This document shows positions 57,872 to 64,000 of a stretch of DNA of 64,000 nt, piece after piece. The position numbers and the translations under genes are program-made. Under the pieces are notes generated by a model that ran no database searches, was not told the origin of the DNA, and saw only the letters and a list, made by a program, of their open reading frames with translations. The DNA comes from Paucidesulfovibrio longus DSM 6739 (GTDB lineage: Bacteria; Desulfobacterota; Desulfovibrionia; Desulfovibrionales; Desulfovibrionaceae), in NCBI RefSeq assembly GCF_000420485.1, contig NZ_ATVA01000016.1, forward strand, positions 64,501 to 128,500. Direction: 5' to 3'. Each line of letters opens with the position of its first letter. Position 1 is the stretch's first letter.

Positions 57872-58819
57872 ATGAAGAATATCCGGCCGCTGCTGGCCCT
57901 GCTCCTGTTGCTGATGCCCCTGGCCGCCCATGCCGCGGAAGTCCAATCCATCAAGGCCGTGGTCAACGGCGAGGTCATCACGAGCTATGATTACGATCAG
58001 CGCTGGGCCTCGATTTATCAACGGCTCAAGAGCCAGTACGGCGAGCAGCTCAAACACCCCGAAATGCAGGAGCAGGTGGCCGCGCTGAAAGAGAAGCTCC
58101 TCGGACAGATGGTGGACGAGGTCATCGTCAGCCAGGAGGCCCAGCGCATGGGCATCAATATCAGCGACAAGGAAGTGGACGCGTTCCTGGAAAACATCAA
58201 GCGCCAGCAGAACATGGACGCCGAGAAATTCCAGCAGTTTCTGGCCAAGAACAACATGACCGAGGATGAGCTGCGCGAGACGATCAAGGAAGACCTGACC
58301 AAGCGCCGCATGGTGCAGAGCAACGTTTCCAACCGCATCGTGATCACCGACAAGGAGATCATGGACGAGTTCAAGAAACGCAATGGCGCCAAGGCCGGGG
58401 ATACGCTTCGCCAGATCGTCCTCAGCGTGATCATGGCTCCGGACAAGGAATCCATGGACAAGATCGTGGACGCGATCCACGATGGGATGTCCTTCGCCGA
58501 GGCTGCGGACACCTATTCGGTGGGACCGGCCGTCGGCGCCGGAGGCGACCTCGGCAGATTCTCCTTCAACGACCTGGCCGAAGCCTGGCGCAACGCCCTG
58601 GACGGCGTGGAAAAGGGGGAAATGAGCGACCCCTTCCAGGCGGACGGAAAGTATGTGCTGCTCAAGATCACCGACGAGGGCGAAGGCGAAGCCGTGGCGG
58701 ACATGGACCAGGCCACGCATGACGCCATTTACGAGGAATTGCGCAAGCAGAAGTTCGACGAGCTGTTCGAAGACTTTATGGGATTGTTACGCGAGCGGGC
58801 CGTCATTGAGTACAAGTGA
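57872..58819 (+). CDS. surA: periplasmic chaperone SurA (SurA_N plus one parvulin domain)
   Basis: The 315-residue product has a Sec signal (LLALLLLLMPLAAHAAEVQS), the SurA_N chaperone region (SIKAVVNGEVITSYDYDQRW ... EVDAFLENIKRQQNMDAEKF ... MTEDELRETIKEDLTKRRMV) and a parvulin domain near residues 190-280 (FAEAADTYSVGPAVGAGGDL). It helps outer-membrane proteins fold. E. coli SurA has two parvulin domains; here there is one, as in several Deltaproteobacteria. ATG 57872 is chosen from the signal peptide and AGGGAGG upstream. It precedes the rodZ-like gene by 31 bases. Confidence 0.9.
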   Translation: MKNIRPLLALLLLLMPLAAHAAEVQSIKAVVNGEVITSYDYDQRWASIYQRLKSQYGEQLKHPEMQEQVAALKEKLLGQMVDEVIVSQEAQRMGINISDKEVDAFLENIKRQQNMDAEKFQQFLAKNNMTEDELRETIKEDLTKRRMVQSNVSNRIVITDKEIMDEFKKRNGAKAGDTLRQIVLSVIMAPDKESMDKIVDAIHDGMSFAEAADTYSVGPAVGAGGDLGRFSFNDLAEAWRNALDGVEKGEMSDPFQADGKYVLLKITDEGEGEAVADMDQATHDAIYEELRKQKFDELFEDFMGLLRERAVIEYK

Positions 58820-58850
58820 ACCCGTTTCAGACTGGAGAAAGGGAGCACGC

Positions 58851-59720
58851 ATGGATCTGATTCAGCTCGGAGCGCAGATGCGTCAGGAGCGGGAAGCTCG
58901 GAAGCTTTCCCTCGCCGACGTTACGGAAGCTACGAAGATCAGCCGCCGGATTCTGGTGGCATTTGAGAACGGGGAAATGGAACATTTCCCTCACCCTGTA
59001 TACGCCAAGGGCTTTGTCAGGAATTACGCCAAGCTGCTCGGACTCGACCCCCTGGAGTGCGTCCGCGTCCTGGAGCGCGAATATTGCCCGGACGAATTGC
59101 CCGAGGACAAGCGCGACAACGTGGGCATCAGCCTCAAGGATCTCAAGGATCCTTCGGGAAAGGCTCTTTCCACCGGGACGAGGCCCTGGGGAGCCATGAT
59201 CATCGTGCTCCTGCTTGTGGGCGTGCTGGCCGGGCTGATCTGGTACATGGCCCAATCCGGGCATGAGCAGAAAGCCCGCATGGAGGAAGCGGTCGCTCCG
59301 ACCGAGGCGGCTGAACCCGCCGAAGCGCCTGCCGTCGTGGAGCAGGCTCCGGAGGAAGCCGTTGCCGAAGTCCCCGCAGGCAATGTGGAGGCTTCCGCCG
59401 GAGTCGTGGACACGCCCGCGGAAAGCGCCGGGGCCGAGGACGCGGCCGCCCAGGTGCAGCCCGCGACCAAGGAGCACGTGCTCGTGGTCACGGTTACCGA
59501 CAAGGATGGTTGTTGGATGGGCGTTTTCCGCAAGGAGCAGGAGTCCGGGGACACCCCTTGGCTCGACGAGTTCACGGTTCGACCCGGGCAGAGCCTGCGC
59601 TACGAATTTACGGGCTCGCGCACATTCCGTTTCGGCCGCCTGGAGACCGTCAGCCTTGAGCTGGACGGCAAGCCCCGGCCCGCCAGCGGTTCGGGCGTGG
59701 TGGACGTGGTCCTGCCCTGA
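58851..59720 (+). CDS. RodZ-like protein: HTH, single membrane helix, DUF4115 domain
   Basis: The 289-residue product has an N-terminal helix-turn-helix (residues ~1-70, GAQMRQEREARKLSLADVTE ... YAKGFVRNYAKLLGLDP) that in RodZ binds MreB. A single membrane helix follows (~113-133, WGAMIIVLLLVGVLAGLIWY), then an Ala/Glu/Pro-rich linker (~135-200) and a C-terminal DUF4115 domain (~205-289, HVLVVTVTDKDGCWMGVF). This is the RodZ layout, linking the cytoskeleton to the periplasm for rod shape. mreB is not in the window. It is 31 bases after surA. Confidence 0.87.
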   Translation: MDLIQLGAQMRQEREARKLSLADVTEATKISRRILVAFENGEMEHFPHPVYAKGFVRNYAKLLGLDPLECVRVLEREYCPDELPEDKRDNVGISLKDLKDPSGKALSTGTRPWGAMIIVLLLVGVLAGLIWYMAQSGHEQKARMEEAVAPTEAAEPAEAPAVVEQAPEEAVAEVPAGNVEASAGVVDTPAESAGAEDAAAQVQPATKEHVLVVTVTDKDGCWMGVFRKEQESGDTPWLDEFTVRPGQSLRYEFTGSRTFRFGRLETVSLELDGKPRPASGSGVVDVVLP

Positions 59721-59791
59721 CCCCGTTCCCTTGAGGGCTTCCGTTTCGGTTGCCCTCTTGCGGCCGAGGCCGGGGCGGCGGAGGTGCTGCA

Positions 59792-60547
59792 TTGTTGGAT
59801 TTTACCGAAAAGGCCCTGGTGCTCCGGGTGGGCCGGTTTCGGGAGACGGACGCCTGGGTGCGCATGCTCACCCCCACCCGAGGGGTGTTGACTGCGTTCG
59901 CTTTCGGAGGCATGAAAAGCCGCCGTCGTTTTCCTGGCTGTCTTGATCCGCTGAACCTCGTGCTTTTCAAATTCGGTTCGGATCGCCGTGGGCGGTACCT
60001 GAACCTTGACGAGGGGACGCTGCTGCACGGCCACCCCGTTCTGCGCCGCAATCAACGCAACCTGGGCGTGGCCGTGAACTGTCTCAAGTTCGTGGAAGCG
60101 GTTCAGGTGGCTTCGGAAGGGGCGGAGGAGAGCTACGAACTTCTGCTCTCCCTGCTCTCCCTGCTTGAGCGGGAAGTGCCCCAGCCTGAAAGCCTGCCGC
60201 TTCTGTTCCGAGCCCGGTTGGGATTTTCCCAAGGGTATCGGCCTGATTTCCTCTCCTGCGGAGAGTGCGGGAGCCTTGTGGGAGACTTTGACAGTCCTCG
60301 ATTTTTCGTGGAAAAAGGGCAGGTTCTGTGCCCGTCGTGTCTTGTCGATAACGGCGCGGAATCGGGGCTGCCCATGTCGTCCGGATCGCTGCGCGCCCTG
60401 GACTGGATAATGACCCACCCGCCTGGCGAGTGGCCGCGCCTGACCGTTCCGCCCACGGTCCGGCAGGAATTTTCCCTGGCCGTGGAACGCTTCATGGCCT
60501 ACCACCTCGGCCTGGAGTGGGAGGGCGGTTTTTTTCGGAACGTCTAG
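59792..60547 (+). CDS. recO: DNA repair protein RecO
   Basis: RecO loads RecA with RecR and anneals single strands. The 251-residue product has an N-terminal OB fold ([20 protein letters not shown] ... [20 protein letters not shown]) and a zinc-finger-like CGECG...CPSC set near residues 165-190. The start is a TTG: 59792 is 7 bases from GGAGG, and the adjacent TTG 59795 is the alternative; no ATG fits. It lies 71 bases after the rodZ-like gene and 13 bases before glyQ. Confidence 0.92.
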   Translation: MLDFTEKALVLRVGRFRETDAWVRMLTPTRGVLTAFAFGGMKSRRRFPGCLDPLNLVLFKFGSDRRGRYLNLDEGTLLHGHPVLRRNQRNLGVAVNCLKFVEAVQVASEGAEESYELLLSLLSLLEREVPQPESLPLLFRARLGFSQGYRPDFLSCGECGSLVGDFDSPRFFVEKGQVLCPSCLVDNGAESGLPMSSGSLRALDWIMTHPPGEWPRLTVPPTVRQEFSLAVERFMAYHLGLEWEGGFFRNV

Positions 60548-60560
60548 TGTGGAGAAGTCG

Positions 60561-61442
60561 ATGAACTTTCAAGACGTGATCTTGACCTTGCAGAAATACT
60601 GGTCCGAGTACGGCTGCGTGCTCGTGCAGCCCATGGACGTGGAATGCGGGGCGGGCACCTTCAACCCCTCGACGTTTTTCCGCGTCATCGGGCCGGAACC
60701 CTGGAACACGGCCTATGTCGAGCCTTCGCGGCGGCCCACGGACGGCCGCTACGGCGAGAACCCCAACCGCCTGCAACACTATTACCAGTTCCAGGTCATC
60801 CTCAAGCCGTCGCCGGACGACGTGCAGGATCTTTACCTGAAGAGCCTCAAGGCCCTCGGCATCGACCCCGCCGCCCACGACATCCGTTTCGTGGAGGACG
60901 ACTGGGAATCGCCGACCCTGGGCGCCTGGGGTCTGGGCTGGGAAGTCTGGCTCAACGGCATGGAAGTGACCCAGTTCACCTATTTCCAGCAGGTGGGCGG
61001 CATCGATCTGAGGCCCGTGAGCGTGGAGATCACCTACGGCCTGGAGCGCCTGTGCATGTATCTCCAGGAAAAGGAATCGGTCTACGATCTTTCCTGGAAC
61101 GGCAAGGTCAGCTACGGCCAGATCTACCACCGCAACGAGGTGGAGCAGTCCAAGTACAATTTCGAGCTGTCGGACGCGGCCATGCTTCTCGATCTTTTCA
61201 ACAAGTTCGAGGCCGAGTGCCTGCGTCTCTGCGGCGAGGGGCTGCCCTGGCCCGCCTACGACTACTGTTTGAAATGCTCGCACACGTTCAACCTGCTGGA
61301 CGCGCGGGGAGCCATTTCCATCACCGAGCGCACCGGATACATCGGCCGGGTGCGCAATCTGGCCTCCTCCATCGCCGCGCTCTACGCGGCGCAGCGCGAG
61401 GAGATGGGCTACCCCATGCTCACGACCCCGACCAACGTCTAG
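60561..61442 (+). CDS. glyQ: glycyl-tRNA synthetase, alpha subunit
   Basis: This is the catalytic half of the two-part (alpha2beta2) glycyl-tRNA synthetase. The 293-residue product begins [20 protein letters not shown] and has [56 protein letters not shown] and [18 protein letters not shown], the class II core. ATG 60561 is chosen; an upstream GTG at 60549 overlaps the ribosome site. glyS follows after 15 bases. Confidence 0.96.
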   Translation: MNFQDVILTLQKYWSEYGCVLVQPMDVECGAGTFNPSTFFRVIGPEPWNTAYVEPSRRPTDGRYGENPNRLQHYYQFQVILKPSPDDVQDLYLKSLKALGIDPAAHDIRFVEDDWESPTLGAWGLGWEVWLNGMEVTQFTYFQQVGGIDLRPVSVEITYGLERLCMYLQEKESVYDLSWNGKVSYGQIYHRNEVEQSKYNFELSDAAMLLDLFNKFEAECLRLCGEGLPWPAYDYCLKCSHTFNLLDARGAISITERTGYIGRVRNLASSIAALYAAQREEMGYPMLTTPTNV

Positions 61443-61457
61443 CGAGGATGCATTACG

Positions 61458-63563
61458 ATGGCTGACTTCATATTGGAAATCGGCACCGAGGAGATGCCCG
61501 CGCGCTTCGTGCCCAAACTGGCCGAGGAGCTTCGGGAGAATCTGGCCGCTCTGCTGGATCAGGGCATGGTCGAGCGCGGCGAAATCCGCACGTTCGCCAC
61601 TCCGCGCCGCGTGGCGGCGCTGGTCGAAGGGATCGCTGCGGAGCAGCGCCGTCAGGAGGAGGAGGTCACCGGGCCTCCGGCGAGCATCGCCTACAAGGAC
61701 GGCGAGCTGACCAAGGCCGGCCTGGGCTTCGCCAAGACCCAGGGCGTCGAGCCCGCCGACCTCTACACCGTGAGCACTCCCAAGGGCGACTACCTCGCGG
61801 CGCGGAAGTCCCTGGGCGGCGGCAAGGCCATGGACGTGCTGCCCGGAATCTGTCTCGACGCCGTGAAAAGACTCACGTTCCCGAAGAAGATGCACTGGGG
61901 AGACTACGATTTCACGTTCGGGCGTCCCGTGCGCTGGCTTCTGGCCCTGCTGGGCGAGCAGGTGGTGGAATTCGGCGTCAACGACCTTGTTTCCGGCCGT
62001 ACGACCCACGGCCATCGCGTCATGGGCCCCGGCCCGTTCGAGGTCGCCGCTGCTGCGGACTATGTCCGCGTGGCCGAGGAGCAGGGCAGGGTCATGCTTG
62101 ATCCGGCCCGGCGCATGCAGGTCGTGCGCGAGCGCGGCGCGGCCCTGGCCGAGGCGAAGGGCGGAGAGGTCGTCTGGAACGACGGGCTGCTTCAGGAGGT
62201 GTCCAACCTCGTGGAACTTCCCGTGCCCGTGCTCGGCGACATCGATCCGATCTATCTCGAACTGCCCGCCGAGGTGCTGCTGACCTCCATGCAGAGCCAT
62301 CAGAAGAGCTTCGGCGTGCGCGGCAAGGACGGCACGCTTCTGCCCCATTTCCTGACCACCCTGAACATCGAGCCTTCGGATCCGGCTCTGGTCAAGAAGG
62401 GCTGGGAGCGCGTACTCAAGGCCCGGCTGGAGGACGCCCGCTTCTTCTGGGAGGCGGATACCGGCACGGATTTCCAGGTCTGGCTGGACAAGCTGGAAAG
62501 CGTCGTCTTTCTCGGCCCTCTGGGCAGCATGGGCGACAAGTCCCGCCGTCTGGAACGTCTTTGCCGCCGGATCGGCGAGGCGCTCAGCGTCTCCAGGAAC
62601 ATCCTGCCCGGCGAGATCGCGGATTTCGCCAAAGCCGGGCGCATGGCCAAGGCGGACCTCGTGTCCGAGATGGTCAACGAGTTCGACACGCTTCAGGGCG
62701 TCATGGGCGGCATCTACGCCGAGCGGGCCGGAATGGGCTCCCTCGTGTCCGAGGCCCTCAAGGAGCAGTATCTGCCCGCCGGTCCGGATTCTCCGGTCCC
62801 GTCGAGTCTCGCGGGCGCGGTGCTGTCCATGGCGGACAAGGCCGACACCCTGGCGGGCTGCTTCGGCCTGGGCAAGATTCCCACCGGAGCCAACGATCCG
62901 TATGCGCTTCGGCGTTGCGCCCTCGGCATCTGCCGGATCATCATGGAACATGGCCTGGCCCTGGACGTGCGCGAGCTGCTGGGCTGGGCCCTGGAAGGCT
63001 ACACCGACGTGAAGTGGAAGCTTCCCGTCGGCGAGGCCCTGGACAAGCTGGTGGACTTCTTCGGCCAGCGTCTGCGCGCGCTGTTCGCGGGGCGCGGCAT
63101 GAGCGTGCTCGTTGTGGACGCGGCCCTGGGCGCTGGATTCGACGACATCCGGACCCTGGAACTGCGCGTCGCCGCCCTGGAAGCCTTCAGCAAGGAGCCG
63201 GATTTCGAGCAGGCCGTGCTGACCTTCAAGCGTGCGGCCAACATCATCCGCAAGCAGGGCGAGGAAGCCGGGCAGGAGCTGACGGGACGCTACGATGCCG
63301 CGCTCTTTGCCGAGGAGCAGGAAAAAGCCCTGGCCGAACGGCTGGAAAAATCCGAAAGCCGTTTCGAGGAACTGTGGGCCGCCGATGATTTCGCGGGACT
63401 GCTCGGATTGCTGCGGGAGCTGCGTCCCTCTGTGGACGCTTTCTTCGACGGCGTCATGGTCATCTGCGACGACCAGGCCGTGCGGCGCAATCGTCTGAAC
63501 CTGCTCAAGTCCCTGGTGGATCGTCTCGGCAGGCTGGCGGATTTCAGCGCCTTGCAAGTCTAG
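61458..63563 (+). CDS. glyS: glycyl-tRNA synthetase, beta subunit
   Basis: The beta half binds tRNA and completes the enzyme with GlyQ. The 701-residue product begins ADFILEIGTEEMPARFVPKL, the conserved family start, with VTGPPASIAYKDGELTKAGL and an HD-like metal region, DARFFWEADTGTDFQ and the anticodon-binding C-terminus. The length is normal. It ends 28 bases before the rpsT promoter; no clear terminator is seen between. Confidence 0.96.
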   Translation: MADFILEIGTEEMPARFVPKLAEELRENLAALLDQGMVERGEIRTFATPRRVAALVEGIAAEQRRQEEEVTGPPASIAYKDGELTKAGLGFAKTQGVEPADLYTVSTPKGDYLAARKSLGGGKAMDVLPGICLDAVKRLTFPKKMHWGDYDFTFGRPVRWLLALLGEQVVEFGVNDLVSGRTTHGHRVMGPGPFEVAAAADYVRVAEEQGRVMLDPARRMQVVRERGAALAEAKGGEVVWNDGLLQEVSNLVELPVPVLGDIDPIYLELPAEVLLTSMQSHQKSFGVRGKDGTLLPHFLTTLNIEPSDPALVKKGWERVLKARLEDARFFWEADTGTDFQVWLDKLESVVFLGPLGSMGDKSRRLERLCRRIGEALSVSRNILPGEIADFAKAGRMAKADLVSEMVNEFDTLQGVMGGIYAERAGMGSLVSEALKEQYLPAGPDSPVPSSLAGAVLSMADKADTLAGCFGLGKIPTGANDPYALRRCALGICRIIMEHGLALDVRELLGWALEGYTDVKWKLPVGEALDKLVDFFGQRLRALFAGRGMSVLVVDAALGAGFDDIRTLELRVAALEAFSKEPDFEQAVLTFKRAANIIRKQGEEAGQELTGRYDAALFAEEQEKALAERLEKSESRFEELWAADDFAGLLGLLRELRPSVDAFFDGVMVICDDQAVRRNRLNLLKSLVDRLGRLADFSALQV

Positions 63564-63591
63564 AAAATCATGCGAAGGTCCGGCTCGCGGG

Positions 63592-63618
63592 TTGACACCG
63601 CTGAAAAGAGCGTATAAA
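63592..63618 (+). promoter_or_regulatory. near-consensus sigma-70 promoter for rpsT
   Basis: A perfect TTGACA (63592-63597) and TATAAA (63613-63618) are separated by 15 bases, a little short of optimum. They lie about 90 bases before the rpsT start. Confidence 0.75.
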
Positions 63619-63706
63619 GGACCACTTTCAGTTCAGCGAGTAGCAGTGTGCGCACGTCGCACGTAACATAAGATTTACAGCAACGAAAAAGCAGGAGAGA
63701 ATACTC

Positions 63707-63970
63707 TTGGCCAACCACAAGTCCGCCATCAAGAGGCATCGCCAGAGCCTGAAGCGCCGCGATCGCAACCGCGCCACCAAGACCCGCATCAAGAACGTGG
63801 TCAAGGCCGTGCGCCAGGCCCTCGAACAGAACGACAAGGAGCAGGCTGCCGCCGCTCTGCAGAACGCCGCGTCCATGCTGGACAAGGCTTCCACCAAGAA
63901 GGTCGTTCACTGGCGCAATGCTTCCCGTCGCATCGCCCGCCTTCAGCAGGCCGTGAACAAGCTCGACTAG
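63707..63970 (+). CDS. rpsT: 30S ribosomal protein S20
   Basis: S20 binds 16S rRNA early in assembly. The 87-residue product begins [20 protein letters not shown] and has [20 protein letters not shown], the canonical S20 layout, and ends near the window edge. The start is TTG 63707, with AGGAG 9 bases upstream and the family N-terminus exactly there. A TTG start is common for rpsT in several bacteria and is linked to its self-regulation, which is inference here. It has its own strong promoter. Confidence 0.97.
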   Translation: MANHKSAIKRHRQSLKRRDRNRATKTRIKNVVKAVRQALEQNDKEQAAAALQNAASMLDKASTKKVVHWRNASRRIARLQQAVNKLD

Positions 63971-64000
63971 TTCGGGTTCTGTTCTGCGGAATTCAGTTCG

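Noticed and set aside
60492-63557. Minus-strand open frame of about 1020 codons over glyQ and glyS
   Set aside because: It is antisense to two well-identified genes and lacks any motif.

Overview
The window is a GC-rich, densely packed piece of bacterial chromosome, almost wholly housekeeping in content. The gene set suggests a Gram-negative, anaerobic deltaproteobacterium close to Desulfovibrionaceae. The signs are a ferredoxin-thioredoxin-reductase-type protein beside a glutaredoxin, a citramalate route to isoleucine, a single-domain molybdopterin-type Mop protein, TatA without TatBC nearby, DUF3179 and DUF3536 proteins, the outer-membrane chaperone SurA, and the run mfd-PpiC-surA-rodZ-recO-glyQ-glyS. 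This placement rests on gene content and was not tested by a search. I see no rRNA, tRNA, CRISPR array, insertion sequence or prophage. The only phage-like item is a small CII-type regulator at 37682.

Layout. 1-2.3 kb: the start of a leftward histidine-phosphatase-like gene (cut by the window edge) and two rightward exported proteins of unknown role. 2.4-5.1 kb: mop, tatA (convergent, sharing a terminator), a Cys-rich small protein, an unrecognised protein and a HAD phosphatase. 5.2-9.9 kb: a rightward cluster with a frame-disrupted yggT, divIVA, yggU, a DUF465-like protein, ilvB, ilvN and ilvC. 10.1-19.4 kb: a small Cys-rich gene, then leftward genes: chalcone-isomerase-like, trmO, thiL, DUF3179, uvrD/pcrA, an alkaline-phosphatase-superfamily phosphodiesterase, a DUF2156 acyltransferase-like protein and a MATE exporter. 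A ModE-like regulator is divergent from the MATE gene. 19.9-24.0 kb: leftward dppD, dppF, an HD-domain gene, cbiQ and cbiO. 24.1-30.4 kb: rightward trmFO, the complete spermidine/putrescine transporter potABCD and an rRNA methyltransferase. 30.4-35.5 kb: leftward amino-acid ABC permease, binding protein and permease, then glutaredoxin and FTR; separately an OB/HD (YhaM-like) gene and tmk. 35.6-40.5 kb: rightward surE, gap, the CII-like regulator and a GH57/DUF3536 protein. 40.5-47.8 kb: a tight leftward operon pdxJ-acpS-nnr-CBS-tsaE-lysC-cimA-MBL. 48.0-52.9 kb: ugd, a small leftward gene, a chemoreceptor and cheW. 53.2-64.0 kb: mfd, a parvulin-like lipoprotein, surA, rodZ-like, recO, glyQ, glyS and rpsT.

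How the genes work together. ilvBN, ilvC, cimA and lysC cover the branched-chain and aspartate-family entry steps, and cimA implies isoleucine made from pyruvate rather than threonine. Envelope quality control is represented by surA, its parvulin-like lipoprotein partner and rodZ. Uptake includes polyamines (complete), peptides (ATPases only), polar amino acids (no ATPase) and cobalt/nickel (no substrate-binding component), so three of the four systems must complete themselves with genes elsewhere.

No intergenic stretch exceeds about 300 bases; the largest are about 215-240 bases (37976-38213, 47824-48041, 49690-49906, 52953-53183). I did not find a clear new multi-gene system. The best leads are the MATE/DUF2156/phosphodiesterase cassette, the His-tailed CbiO with CbiQ, the FTR-glutaredoxin pair with an altered last Cys motif, the nested palindrome before the amino-acid transporter, the lone CII-like regulator, and the frameshift in yggT.
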